A stretch of DNA of 64,000 bases from Firmicutes bacterium UBA2058 (GCA_002332905.1 DDAM01000004.1:1-64000); one strand, 5' to 3'; counted from the first letter of the stretch, positions 17,752-26,966 are shown. Numbers and translations: made by a program. The notes: generated by a model from the letters alone, not told the origin.

Positions 17752-18588
17752 TTAATATTCTCCTGCTACAAGATAAACGAATGTATTATCACTAAAAATT
17801 ACTTTCCAAACCAAGTCTACATCTATAGAGTTTATGTTTTCAAATTCCTCATTTTCACTAGTATAATAACATATCTGAATATCTGTAACTTCTTTGTTAT
17901 TTATAGAATCATAGGTCATAAGCCTTAGAAGAGCCTCAGCTGCTGGTATAGATGTTATTTGAGCTCTTTCATTTAAACTAACAATCTTTTGCATTTCAAA
18001 TTTAAAGACTTCTTCTCCCTTTATATAAAAATTCATATAGGCATTCTCAAGATTATAACCCTTATATCTTTCTACAAATGTAATTAACTTATAATCATTA
18101 ATGTTAACCTCGTTAACTTTAATAAAATTACTAGCATCTATTTTTTTTTCATTACAAAAATCACTAATAATATTATCGACAGATTCTGTGTTTTTTATTT
18201 CAGTGCTATAGGCTTTTTCATTATTATAAATAATTTTTTTCATTCCAACGATTTCTATTGAATCGAATTCATTTTCATAAAACAATACTTCATCATTAAT
18301 TATGCCATCATATTCTCCGATAAAGTTTTCTATAAGTTCTTCACTAGGATTAATAATGTCATATTTAATCTCTAAAAATGGAGCTTTATAAATCTTGCTT
18401 GGAATTTCGCAAGATGTAGTTATGTTTTTCGTTTTTAGAATTTCTTTTACACTATTTAAAAACTCTTCTTTATCCTCTAAATCATATTTTTCAGTAAAAT
18501 TATCTGAAATATAAATATATCCAAATAAGAAAACATTAACTACTAAAAAAGCAACTATTAAAATAGTATTAGATTTATTCCAATCCAT
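17752..18588 (-). CDS. yycI: YycI-family regulator of WalK
   Basis: A 278-residue protein with one N-terminal membrane helix (about 8-28, starting MDWNKSNTILIVAFLV) and an extracytoplasmic domain. This is the YycI layout; MDWxKSKxIxI is the typical start. In Bacillus YycH and YycI bind WalK in the membrane and tune its activity. Position after walR, walK and yycH supports the call. Sequence conservation of the domain is low, as usual for this family. Confidence 0.85.
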   Translation of the reverse strand: MDWNKSNTILIVAFLVVNVFLFGYIYISDNFTEKYDLEDKEEFLNSVKEILKTKNITTSCEIPSKIYKAPFLEIKYDIINPSEELIENFIGEYDGIINDEVLFYENEFDSIEIVGMKKIIYNNEKAYSTEIKNTESVDNIISDFCNEKKIDASNFIKVNEVNINDYKLITFVERYKGYNLENAYMNFYIKGEEVFKFEMQKIVSLNERAQITSIPAAEALLRLMTYDSINNKEVTDIQICYYTSENEEFENINSIDVDLVWKVIFSDNTFVYLVAGEY

Positions 18589-18598
18589 AATTACCTCT

Positions 18599-18664
18599 CA
18601 TTATACCACTTAGTGGCATCACAATAATTTTAAAGTAAAATGTTACTTTATTTCACTCTTTCTA
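18599..18664. repeat. Operon-junction hairpin repeat (yycH-yycI)
   Basis: Member of the junction-hairpin family. The stem CCAC-TTA-GTGG (18606-18616) abuts the yycI ribosome binding site, and AAAGTAA (18632-18638) pairs with TTACTTT (18643-18649). Read on the minus strand, GATGCCAC-TAA-GTGG closely matches the hairpin before atpG (53043-53059). Confidence 0.65.
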
Positions 18665-20044
18665 CTACTGTTCTTCAAGTAAGGAACCAGTTATAGCATT
18701 AAATATATAAACTTTATCGTTAATCTCAACAACCCAAACTACTATTAGATGCTGCTCTTTAATACTTCTAGCATAATCAAAATATGCTAAATAGACATTG
18801 TCTATATCTTTTACCATTGATTTATCTATTACTTTTAAAGTGTTGGTCGCTATGCCTTCATCAGTCACACTTAATTGATTTTCAAGCACTTCTTCAAATG
18901 AAAGAATTTCTTCTTTTTTCTTTTCGCTGTCCTGCTTTGTATCTTCGTTTCTTATAAATCTTTTATAGGAAACAACATTATTGCCTATCACTTCTACTTC
19001 TAAAGCTGAACTTTCCCTAACCTTACTAAATAGTATAGGTTTGTTTAGAATTCTGTATGTAAATACAAAATCATAACCAAAATTACCATCATTTTGTACA
19101 ACATTTACCTCGCTCAAATACATATCAGGCGGGAAATCTAAAAAGTTCATAGCAAATTTAAGAGCTATCATAAGGCTTTCATAAACATCACTGCTATTAT
19201 TAATGTTTATATTTGAATCAAAAAAGTCTAGTAAACCCTCAGAACTTATTTTTAGTACTTTTTCATTTTTATAATTATATAAAATGTCACCCTCAATATC
19301 TTCTGATTTTCTAACATAATCATAACTGTTTGTAAAATATTCCTTCGCAATATCTTCAATGGCTGTCTTATTTTTTACATCAAGCTCCGACTGTACAAAT
19401 ACTGGATTTGAAGCATTTTTTATGTTAGGAATTGGTATAGGTATTATTTCATCACCTATCTCAATATTTTGAATATATTCTACATAATTATCATCACTTA
19501 AAGTTTTTAAGCTATCATATAAGTTTGCATTATTAATTAAAGAATTTTTGATAACAACAGTCGAATCACCATTATAGATATATATATTGTTATTTTCATT
19601 TAGCCCAAAAACAATTTTTTCAATATAATTTATCTTAGTCTTAATATTATCCTTGCTTAATCCAAATTTTCCAATGAAAATCTCCAATGGAAGTTTGTTT
19701 TCAAATTCCAGCATTAAATATTCCTCAGGATAAAATTCACCGCCTATTGAGCTGTATTGACTTTCATTAAATTTTTTTAAAGCTATCTCTAAATTTTCCA
19801 CAGCCTTTTGCCAAAATACTATATCATTTTCTAAGTAAAATTCTTTTAAAGTATCTTTAGTCTTCAAAATATATTTATTTGGCTTAACAATATCCCACAG
19901 ATTAATATCTGGCTCTTTCTCAGATACCTTATCATCCTCTTTATTCAACGACAAAAAATCAGGTAGCTGCAACCAAACCTGACTACTTAGAAAAATACAT
20001 GTCATTACCATTAAAAATAAGATTAAATTTTTTATAATTTTCAT
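18665..20044 (-). CDS. yycH: YycH-family regulator of WalK
   Basis: A 459-residue protein with one N-terminal membrane helix (about 5-24) and a large extracytoplasmic part. Features typical of YycH are QVWLQLPDF after the helix and a C-terminal part with YAFR-like repeats shared with YycI. It controls the WalK kinase together with YycI. ATG at 20044 is preferred over a GTG at 20053 that overlaps the AGGTGG ribosome binding site. It lies in the operon walR-walK-yycH-yycI. Confidence 0.85.
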   Translation of the reverse strand: MKIIKNLILFLMVMTCIFLSSQVWLQLPDFLSLNKEDDKVSEKEPDINLWDIVKPNKYILKTKDTLKEFYLENDIVFWQKAVENLEIALKKFNESQYSSIGGEFYPEEYLMLEFENKLPLEIFIGKFGLSKDNIKTKINYIEKIVFGLNENNNIYIYNGDSTVVIKNSLINNANLYDSLKTLSDDNYVEYIQNIEIGDEIIPIPIPNIKNASNPVFVQSELDVKNKTAIEDIAKEYFTNSYDYVRKSEDIEGDILYNYKNEKVLKISSEGLLDFFDSNININNSSDVYESLMIALKFAMNFLDFPPDMYLSEVNVVQNDGNFGYDFVFTYRILNKPILFSKVRESSALEVEVIGNNVVSYKRFIRNEDTKQDSEKKKEEILSFEEVLENQLSVTDEGIATNTLKVIDKSMVKDIDNVYLAYFDYARSIKEQHLIVVWVVEINDKVYIFNAITGSLLEEQ

Positions 20045-20053
20045 ACTAACCAC

Positions 20054-20082
20054 CTAAGCGTGAAACGCTTTTCTTCACGCTT
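20054..20082. repeat. Operon-junction hairpin repeat (walK-yycH)
   Basis: Stem GCGTGAA (20058-20064) with TTCACGC (20074-20080), fused on the minus strand to the TTAGGTGG that is the yycH ribosome binding site. Same stem as in the hairpin before atpC. Confidence 0.7.
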
Positions 20083-21870
20083 TTACTTTAACAATTTAGG
20101 TATCTTTATAACAACTGTAGTACCAACATGATGCTCACTATTAATTTCTATTTCACTATCATGTGCTTTCGCTATTTGGTCTGCAATCGAAAGCCCTAAA
20201 CCAGTACCACCCATCTGACGAGTTCTAGCTTTATCAACCCTATAAAATCTCTCAAATACATGGTTTAAATCATCCTTTGGTATACCTATACCAGTATCTT
20301 TTATAGTTATAATAACCTTACTTGTTTCAGCTGAAACATTAATACTAACCTCTCCACCCTCAGGTGTGTACTTTATTGCATTTCCGACTATATTTAAAAG
20401 TATCTGCTCAAGACCATCCTTATCAAACAATACATTAGAATTTCTACTATCTAAATTGCAAGGCATACTAATATTTTTATTTTTTGCTTGTAACAAAAGT
20501 CTTGTATGAGTATCTTTAACTATTCCATTAATATTAATTTTTTCTTTTGTCCAAGTTGTTTCTTCATGATCCATCCTAGATAATTTTAATAAATCGCTGA
20601 CTAAACGTGACATTCTGTCACTTTCACTGTTTATTACTTTTAAAAAGTCAGTTGCTACAGCCTTTTCCTCCAATGCACCTTCAAGCAAAGTTTCTGTATA
20701 GCTTTTAATTGTAGTGATAGGTGTTTTTAGCTCATGAGATACATTAGCAACAAATTCTTTTTGCAGCTTTTCCATTTTAAACTGCTCTGTTATATTTTTA
20801 AATACTAAAATTACGCCACCTATTTGATTTTGTCCATCCATAAATGGCGCATAGTCTATCTTATACGTTTCTTTTTCTGTTTCTAATACATATGTTCCAT
20901 TCCAATTATTTTCTTTTATTTTATCTAGATATAGATCATGTGTTTTTCTAGAAATAATTTGATCATAATATATATCCTTGCTTCTTACAGCTAATATTCT
21001 TTTCGCAACAGGATTTATATGAATTATATCTCCCTTTTTATCTACTGTTAATATACCGTCTGCCATGTATGTGAAGGTAGTTTCCATTTTACTCTTCTCT
21101 TGAGTTAATCTAGCCATACTCATTTTCAACTCGTCTATTAGGAAGTTAAACATTTTTCCAAGATGCCCTATCTCATCATCAGACTTTATATCAACCTTTT
21201 GATCAAAATTTCCCTGAGACATTTGTTTTGCTTTTATTGTTAAATCTTTAATTGGTCCTGTAATACTTTTAGACATGACTAGACCTAGCACAATTGTGAG
21301 AAAAAGAGCTATAACAGTAGCCTGTGTAAACATATCTTTAGATTGATTAACAGTTGCATATATATAGCTAATATCATTTGTTAAATAAATATACCCCTTA
21401 ATATCACCATCATCATTTTTTACAGGGTATGAAACATGGCTAATTTGTGCATCCTCTAATTCACTATATAAAATAGTTTCTGCTGTAGTTCCATTTAAGG
21501 ACCTTGTTAATATCTCGCTGCTTATTCTTTCCACATTATACGCGCTATACTCCTCAAAGCCGGCAATACTGGATGCAATAATAGTCTTGTTCATATCGTT
21601 TAAAATTATATAAACATTTTCATTATATCCAAGCTGTATATTATTTTGAACATTAAGTCGTATGCTTTCAACATTTTTTATCCAATCGTTTTGCTGCATT
21701 GCGCTTGAAGATGCGTAAATGGAGGTAACACGAGCCCTTATGTTTCTTGAATTCAAATCAAGTTGAATTTTCTCAAATTGTGTGACAATAAAAAAACCAA
21801 CTATGGTCATAGCAAGAAAGATTAATAAAAAATATATTATTACAAATCTCCATCTAATACTTTTAAACAT
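20083..21870 (-). CDS. walK: Sensor histidine kinase WalK (YycG)
   Basis: Essential cell-wall sensor kinase of 595 residues. Order: membrane helix 1 (9-29), extracytoplasmic PAS-like domain (30-182), helix 2 (183-201), HAMP (202-254), cytoplasmic PAS (260-365), HisKA with His379 in NVSHELKTP, and HATPase with N box NIVGNAIKYTPEGG, DTGIGIP and GGTGLGLSIAD. The partner is the adjacent WalR. YycH and YycI downstream complete the known module, although walJ and htrA, often next in Bacillus, are absent here. Confidence 0.95.
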   Translation of the reverse strand: MFKSIRWRFVIIYFLLIFLAMTIVGFFIVTQFEKIQLDLNSRNIRARVTSIYASSSAMQQNDWIKNVESIRLNVQNNIQLGYNENVYIILNDMNKTIIASSIAGFEEYSAYNVERISSEILTRSLNGTTAETILYSELEDAQISHVSYPVKNDDGDIKGYIYLTNDISYIYATVNQSKDMFTQATVIALFLTIVLGLVMSKSITGPIKDLTIKAKQMSQGNFDQKVDIKSDDEIGHLGKMFNFLIDELKMSMARLTQEKSKMETTFTYMADGILTVDKKGDIIHINPVAKRILAVRSKDIYYDQIISRKTHDLYLDKIKENNWNGTYVLETEKETYKIDYAPFMDGQNQIGGVILVFKNITEQFKMEKLQKEFVANVSHELKTPITTIKSYTETLLEGALEEKAVATDFLKVINSESDRMSRLVSDLLKLSRMDHEETTWTKEKININGIVKDTHTRLLLQAKNKNISMPCNLDSRNSNVLFDKDGLEQILLNIVGNAIKYTPEGGEVSINVSAETSKVIITIKDTGIGIPKDDLNHVFERFYRVDKARTRQMGGTGLGLSIADQIAKAHDSEIEINSEHHVGTTVVIKIPKLLK

Positions 21871-21884
21871 TATCTATACCTCAT

Positions 21885-21955
21885 AATAAAAAGTTTATTA
21901 CTTTTTTATCTGTAAAAGATTTATTACTTTTTGTTTATAAAAAGTTTATTTGTAG
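21885..21955. repeat. Hairpin-unit repeat between walR and walK
   Basis: About two and a half imperfect units based on AAAAAGT-TTATT-ACTTTTT (hairpin arms 21888-21894 and 21900-21906). They fill the gap between the walR stop and the walK ribosome binding site, reading TTATGAGG after the last hairpin. Confidence 0.65.
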
Positions 21956-22645
21956 TTAATTTTGACTTTTAAAGTAATATCCTACTCCACGCTTAGTTAT
22001 TATATATTTATCTTCTTCAGTTTCTATTTTTTCTCTTAATCTTCTTATAGTAACATCAACTGTCCTTAAATCTCCAAATTCATAATTCCAAACAGACTTT
22101 AATAAATGCTCTCTGTCAAATGTTTTATCAGGGTTTTGTATAAAATATTTTAATAAATCAAACTCTCTATTTGTTAAATCAACAATTGCTCCATTTTTAG
22201 AAACCTCAAAATTATTTAAGTTTATTTCTAAATTTCCAACTGCTGTTATTTTAGATTTCATTTCTTCTTCTACTGTAGATAGCCTAACTCTTCTTAGGTT
22301 TGCTTTAACTCTAGCAACTAGTTCTTTATTACTAAAAGGTTTTATTATATAATCATCTGCTCCAAGCTCCAAGCCCGTAATTCTATCATGCTCTTCTTCC
22401 TTTGCAGTAAGCATTAGAACAGGCATAACATACTCCATACGTATTTCTCTTAAAACCTCAAAACCATTTTTTTTAGGTAGCATAACGTCCAATACTATTA
22501 AATCAGGTTTAACTTCATGAACTGCTTTTATAGCATCTTCTCCGTCATATACAGTCTGAACATCGAAACCTTCTTTTTTTAAATTATATTTAATAATTTC
22601 AGCTATTGGTCTTTCATCATCAACAACTAGAATTTTTTCGTCCAT
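21956..22645 (-). CDS. walR: Response regulator WalR (YycF)
   Basis: OmpR-family regulator of 229 residues that controls cell-wall hydrolase genes. The receiver has Asp9-Asp10 and phospho-acceptor Asp53 in VLDVMLPKKNG. The C-terminal winged helix has DREHLLKSVWNYEFGDLRTVDVTIRRLR split by a loop typical of YycF. The start at 22645 has GGAGGGG upstream; the longer frame from 22687 starts before the ribosome binding site. First gene of the operon. Confidence 0.95.
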   Translation of the reverse strand: MDEKILVVDDERPIAEIIKYNLKKEGFDVQTVYDGEDAIKAVHEVKPDLIVLDVMLPKKNGFEVLREIRMEYVMPVLMLTAKEEEHDRITGLELGADDYIIKPFSNKELVARVKANLRRVRLSTVEEEMKSKITAVGNLEINLNNFEVSKNGAIVDLTNREFDLLKYFIQNPDKTFDREHLLKSVWNYEFGDLRTVDVTIRRLREKIETEEDKYIITKRGVGYYFKSQN

Positions 22646-22775
22646 TATTCCCCTCCATAATATTTTGTTATAAATACTATTATACATTATTTTTAAATAA
22701 AATTACAGCAATTTTTTTAATTTGCACACCAACAACAGCCATCTTGCATAAATTAATTGCAAGAAGGTGACTAAT

Positions 22776-23948
22776 ATGAAAAAAGATAACATATATGCGA
22801 AGGCATGTCCATTTTTACAATCGATTATAACATCAAATAAAAATGAAAGTATTCCTGTTATTGTCAGCTTGAAAAGCCAAAAAGCATATACTAAAAGTAA
22901 TGTTTCAGCGCTTTCTAAGCGAATAAAATATGAACTACCTATAGTTAACGGTTTTGCTTGCGACATGAGTATACCACAATTAAAAAAATTCTATACAAAC
23001 GAAGATATAGACTTTATTTCATATGATTCCAGTATTCACACTATAATTAATGTTGCAGGTAAAACAATTGGCGCTGATAAAGTTAATACTATGGGATACA
23101 CTGGAAGGGGAGTAACTATTGCAACTATAGATACGGGAATAACAATGCATAGAGATTTACTTTTCCCTACGAATAGAATAGTAGGATTTAAGGATTTTCT
23201 TAAAAACAATAATAGGCCTTATGACGATAATGGTCATGGAACACATATAGCAGGAATCATTGCTTCAAGTGGAATATCGTCAAAAGGAAAATATAAAGGT
23301 ATTGCACCTGAAGCCAATATATTAGCCTTAAAAGCATTAGATCAGGATGGAAATGGTAAAGTATCAGATATATTATCTGCTATACAATGGGTGATTTATA
23401 CAAAGGATATATTTAAAACTAAGATACTAAACTTATCTTTAGGAACTGCAGCACAATACTCTGAACGTTTGGATCCTCTTGTTAAAGCAGCAAACAAAGC
23501 AATAGAAAGCGGACTGATTGTAATTGCTGCTGTAGGTAATAACGGCCCAAATCCTAGAAGTATACTATCACCAGCAACGAGCAGATTTGTTATATCAGTG
23601 GGCGCATGTGATGACAAAAGAGGTTCTGCAATAAATGATGCCACTATACCAACATTCTCTAGCAGAGGCCCTACTAAAGACAGAGTAAAAAAGCCTGATT
23701 TATTAGCACCAGGTGTAAACATAACTTCTTTATCTAGCACAGATAATACAGGTTATTCATCATTAACAGGAACATCTATGGCTGCCCCTATTGTTTCAGG
23801 TGCAGTTGCTCTTTTATTACAAAAAATGCCTAATTTAACACACTTTGAGGCTAAAAAAATACTTGCGGAAAACTGTACTAGAATTGGAGGAACACAATTT
23901 GAAGAAGGTGCAGGTGTCTTGAATTTAAATAAACTATTTGATATATAA
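22776..23948 (+). CDS. Subtilisin-like S8 serine peptidase
   Basis: A 390-residue subtilase with no signal peptide. An N-terminal prodomain-like region (about 25-90, IPVIVSLKSQKAYTK) resembles the I9 inhibitor fold. The catalytic triad is Asp119 in ATIDTGI, His154 in NGHGTHIAG and Ser334 in GTSMAAPIVSGA, and the oxyanion Asn is in AVGNNGPNP. It could be an intracellular subtilisin or be exported by an unusual route. Divergent from walR and without clear partners. ATG at 22776 follows AGAAGGTG; the GTG nine bases earlier is part of that site. Confidence 0.9.
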   Translation: MKKDNIYAKACPFLQSIITSNKNESIPVIVSLKSQKAYTKSNVSALSKRIKYELPIVNGFACDMSIPQLKKFYTNEDIDFISYDSSIHTIINVAGKTIGADKVNTMGYTGRGVTIATIDTGITMHRDLLFPTNRIVGFKDFLKNNNRPYDDNGHGTHIAGIIASSGISSKGKYKGIAPEANILALKALDQDGNGKVSDILSAIQWVIYTKDIFKTKILNLSLGTAAQYSERLDPLVKAANKAIESGLIVIAAVGNNGPNPRSILSPATSRFVISVGACDDKRGSAINDATIPTFSSRGPTKDRVKKPDLLAPGVNITSLSSTDNTGYSSLTGTSMAAPIVSGAVALLLQKMPNLTHFEAKKILAENCTRIGGTQFEEGAGVLNLNKLFDI

Positions 23949-23954
23949 TTTTTT

Positions 23955-23997
23955 GCATGAAAAAAGGGAGCATTCAATATTTCTCCCTTTTTCCATG
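23955..23997. terminator. Bidirectional terminator
   Basis: Stem AAAAAGGGAG pairs with CTCCCTTTTT, extended by CATG on both ends, between the convergent S8 peptidase and spoIIID genes. Confidence 0.85.
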
Positions 23998-24267
23998 TTA
24001 TAAATTTATTACCTCTTTATCTACTTCCTTATATTTTAGGCGTGTAGCTTTTCCTCCCCTAATATGCCTTTCTGATTTATTTTTTAATAAAATCTTCTTA
24101 ACATCATTTGCAATAGGAGGGTTTATTTTTGGTAGTCTTTCGGTTACATCTTTATGGACTGTACTTTTACTTACACCAAATTTTTTTGCTGTCTGTCTAA
24201 CTGTTGATTCAGTATTTATAATATATTCCGCTATTTCCATTGCTCTTTTTTCTATGTAATCCTTCAT
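23998..24267 (-). CDS. spoIIID: Sporulation transcription regulator SpoIIID
   Basis: An 89-residue mother-cell regulator that modulates sigma-E genes. The helix-turn-helix TVRQTAKKFGVSKSTVHKD and the C-terminal basic helix with HIRGGKATRLKY are the family signature. It lies downstream of spoIIQ on the same strand, as in other clostridia. Confidence 0.95.
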   Translation of the reverse strand: MKDYIEKRAMEIAEYIINTESTVRQTAKKFGVSKSTVHKDVTERLPKINPPIANDVKKILLKNKSERHIRGGKATRLKYKEVDKEVINL

Positions 24268-24350
24268 ACTTAACCCCCTTTAGTAAAGCAACCGTCTTAT
24301 TTTAATTCATATGCATGAGTACATTATAATAGAACATATCTTAGTATTTT

Positions 24351-25064
24351 TTAGTCTTCATAATATGAAGTTGGATCATAATTTTCTCCCTTAACTATAA
24401 TTTCATAATGAAGATGTGGCACTTCAGACATTTCTATATTTTCTATTGCTCCCAATGTTCCTATTTTTTCACCTTTTTTTACATTATCCCCAACTTTGAC
24501 ACTTCCGCTTGATAAACAACTATATACAGTAAAAATATCATTCCCATGATTTATTACAATTTCAACACCCATTACACTGCTAGTGTCTACTTTTTCTACT
24601 ACACCACCATATGAAGAATATACATTTAGATTTCCATCTGGCTTAATATCTATTCCCTGATGTGTTCTCCACTCTTCTATAGCTTCATAATATATTAGTT
24701 CATTAATATTGAACTCTCTAACTATACTTCCAATCATTGGTTTATCAAAAGATTCTAAAACACTTACTGTTGTAGCTTGATCCTTTTTCTCTTGTTCCTC
24801 TAATGTTTTTTGATATTCTTCCATGGTTTTTTCAACATAATCCTTGTAAGGATCTTCATTTGCTTTTATACTATCTGAATTTTTATCATCCTCTTTCACA
24901 ATTTCATTATTTTTGTCATTATTACTATATTTCCATATTACCGCTGTCGAAATCAAGCAGATACATAAAGCTAAAATAAAAAAACTTGTATTTCTATTTT
25001 TTAACTCCTTAAAAAATTTCTTAATTTGTTTTTTCATCTTGTTGTAAATATTATCCTGTTTCAT
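24351..25064 (-). CDS. spoIIQ: SpoIIQ-like M23 peptidase-family protein
   Basis: A 237-residue forespore membrane protein. A short cytoplasmic tail, one membrane helix (about 27-45), a charged coil (50-100) and a LytM/M23 domain (about 105-235). The zinc ligands His135 and Asp139 (THQGID) and His219 (PHLHYE) are all present, so the domain could be active, as in clostridial SpoIIQ and unlike the Bacillus protein. SpoIIQ pairs with SpoIIIAH across the engulfment membranes. Gene order spoIIQ-spoIIID supports the call. GGAGG precedes the ATG. Confidence 0.88.
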   Translation of the reverse strand: MKQDNIYNKMKKQIKKFFKELKNRNTSFFILALCICLISTAVIWKYSNNDKNNEIVKEDDKNSDSIKANEDPYKDYVEKTMEEYQKTLEEQEKKDQATTVSVLESFDKPMIGSIVREFNINELIYYEAIEEWRTHQGIDIKPDGNLNVYSSYGGVVEKVDTSSVMGVEIVINHGNDIFTVYSCLSSGSVKVGDNVKKGEKIGTLGAIENIEMSEVPHLHYEIIVKGENYDPTSYYED

Positions 25065-25120
25065 TTTTACCTCCTCATTTTTTTATATCTTTTCCATAAT
25101 TTTTAATATTATACATAAAT

Positions 25121-25542
25121 AAATAAAAATTTAGTTTACAGACTAAAGTCGGCTGTAAGCTTAGTAGAAAGTTTGTTACTTCGATATACTTTTATTGTGA
25201 GTTCAAGGTGTGCAAAAAAAATAAAAGGATTTTTCTGTTGTTTTCTACTGTATTGGTTGTTCTTCTACTAAGCTTTTACGCCCCACAGCTTGCTAGAAAA
25301 CTTAGTAGACAGCTTTGCCAAAAACAAAGATAAACAAAGAAAAATCCTTTTATTTTTCTTTGTTTATCGGTTGCTACGAATAGCGAAGTATATATATAAC
25401 GTTTATGTTACTTAATGAGGATTTCCCCTCATTATCAAAAAACAAGGGAAACCGAATTACGGAATCAGAAACGTTATTCGTAGTAAAGGTAAGTCGAAAT
25501 AATAATCATGTCTACTAAGGTTGCTCATTAAATTCTTATTTA
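25121..25542. mobile_element. MITE-like element copy 1 (422 bases, non-coding)
   Basis: Ends AAATAAAAATTTAG (25121-25134) and TAAATTCTTATTTA (25529-25542) are inverted repeats. Subterminal motifs also recur inverted: CTTAGTAGA and TTACTTCGATATACTTTTA on the left, with TTATTTCGACTTACCTTTA on the right when complemented. A hairpin with loop TAAA lies just inside the left end. Inside, the arms 25221-25243 and 25332-25353 pair over about 20 bases. It shares a block of about 255 bases with copy 2 with only four differences. No reading frame of note. It fills the 543-base gap between the divergent spoIIQ and spoIID genes. Confidence 0.65.
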
Positions 25543-25607
25543 CTTAACGTATATTTTTTAAAATCTTTAATATAATTATATAAATTCACTAATGCCAAGG
25601 GGGAGCT

Positions 25608-26621
25608 ATGAAAAAAATTTCTATATTAGCAGCTATTGTATTTTTGGTTCTTTATATAATTCCAACACTATCTTTACAATATTTTGAAAAAAAATACCCT
25701 TCTAAGAAAACAGAAGTTGAAATTGCAGAGTCAAATGATTCAATAATTTCTGACGATAATTCTGAAAGAAGAAATGTACAAGTATATGATGTTAACAATA
25801 ATAAGGTTATAACAATTGAATTAGAAGAATACATTATGGGTGTAGTAGCTGGAGAAATGCCAGCAGAATTTGAAATTGAAGCATTAAAAGCTCAAGCAGT
25901 AACTGCTAGAACTTATCTTTTATATAAATTAAAGAAAAACACAACAAATCCTGAACAGCATAAGGAAGCACCAATTTGTACCGGTATACATTGTCAGGTA
26001 TATTATTCAAAGGATGAACTCATTAAAAAATACTCGCAAGAATGGTATGATAAATATTGGGATAAAATTGCTAATGCAGTCACTTCTACAAAAGGGCAAA
26101 TCTTAACATTTGAAGATAAGATAATTGAGCCGCTGTTTCATTCGACAAGTGGAGGGAGAACAGAAAATTCAGAAGATGTTTTTACTGCATTTGCACCATA
26201 TCTAAGAAGTGTTGATAGTCCATACGAAGCAAATTCTCCAAAGCTAACCGCAACTGTTGCAATGCCAATTGCAGAGTTCGTTGAAAAGCTCAAAGGGGCG
26301 CTTGGGATAACTGATTTAACAGTGCAAAATCTGAAAGATAAAATATCTTTACTAGAAGTTAGTGAGGGTGGAAAAGTTAAAACATTGCAGGTTGGAGATA
26401 AAGTTTTAACTGGAAGAGAATTTCGTTCTCTTTATAATTTAAATTCTACTAATTTTAAATTTGTGCAGAACAATAATACAATTGAAATAGTAACGACAGG
26501 ATATGGGCATGGCGTTGGTATGAGCCAATATGGTGCTAATGGAATGGCTATAGAGGGATACAATTATCAAGATATTTTAAAGCATTATTATACAGGTGTA
26601 AAGTTAATGACATATAAATAA
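25608..26621 (+). CDS. spoIID: Stage II sporulation protein D (lytic transglycosylase)
   Basis: A 337-residue protein with an N-terminal membrane helix (about 4-22). SpoIID motifs are visible: LEEYIMGVVAGEMPAEFE with the catalytic-type Glu, ALKAQAVTARTYLLYK, HSTSGGRTENSEDVF and GYGHGVGMSQYGANGMA. It cleaves glycan strands during engulfment with SpoIIM and SpoIIP. In several clostridia spoIID lies just upstream of spoIIQ on the same strand; here it is divergent with the repeat element between. GGGGGAGCT precedes the ATG. Confidence 0.95.
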   Translation: MKKISILAAIVFLVLYIIPTLSLQYFEKKYPSKKTEVEIAESNDSIISDDNSERRNVQVYDVNNNKVITIELEEYIMGVVAGEMPAEFEIEALKAQAVTARTYLLYKLKKNTTNPEQHKEAPICTGIHCQVYYSKDELIKKYSQEWYDKYWDKIANAVTSTKGQILTFEDKIIEPLFHSTSGGRTENSEDVFTAFAPYLRSVDSPYEANSPKLTATVAMPIAEFVEKLKGALGITDLTVQNLKDKISLLEVSEGGKVKTLQVGDKVLTGREFRSLYNLNSTNFKFVQNNNTIEIVTTGYGHGVGMSQYGANGMAIEGYNYQDILKHYYTGVKLMTYK

Positions 26622-26626
26622 TATTT

Positions 26627-26664
26627 AAAGAGTATACGTCAAATTGAATGACATATACTCTTTA
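26627..26664. terminator. Terminator between spoIID and the frameshifted small gene
   Basis: Stem with arms AAAGAGTATACGTCA (26627-26641) and TGACATATACTCTTT (26649-26663, one mismatch), followed by a T-run on the plus strand. The stop of the -1 frame of the minus-strand gene lies in its arm. Confidence 0.8.
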
Positions 26665-26966
26665 TATTTTTTTATATGATGTTTTATCAGTTAGTTTAAA
26701 GCTTTTAGAGGTAATTTTATTTTGACCTTTACCCTTATCATCCTTGTAATCAATTCCTATAAACGCTGTATAAATGTTATCAGCATTATTTTCAAAACTA
26801 ATAAGATATCTTTTACTGATGCTTTGTTTATTCCTGAAACATATTTTTCTATACATTTAACTTCAGATGGAAATCTATGAGTAAAAAAATATGAGGATAA
26901 TGCAATTGTTATTACAAATAATATAGTTATTTTAGTAGATAATATTTTTTTATTATATAAATTCAT
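26662..26966 (-). pseudogene. Small membrane-anchored protein gene with a -1 frameshift
   Basis: The ATG at 26966 overlaps the 3' end of the upstream lipoprotein gene by 14 bases. The first frame reads MNLYNKKILSTKITILF with one membrane helix (about 12-28) and an extracellular stretch to about residue 54, then stops at 26757. The -1 frame takes over without interruption with SFENNADNIYTAFIGIDYK and runs to 26662, where it meets the terminator. Together they make a plausible protein of about 101 residues. Possible explanations are a mutation, a sequencing error or programmed slippage; no canonical slippery heptamer is seen. The family is not recognised. Confidence 0.5.

Noticed and set aside
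25121..25542. Classical insertion sequence
   Set aside because: No transposase-like frame in any of the three copies; the interior is all hairpins. Treated as a MITE-like, non-autonomous element.
26757..26966. Independent 69-residue membrane protein
   Set aside because: Its last 15 codons look unlike protein sequence while the -1 frame continues convincingly, so a frameshifted longer gene is preferred; not fully excluded.
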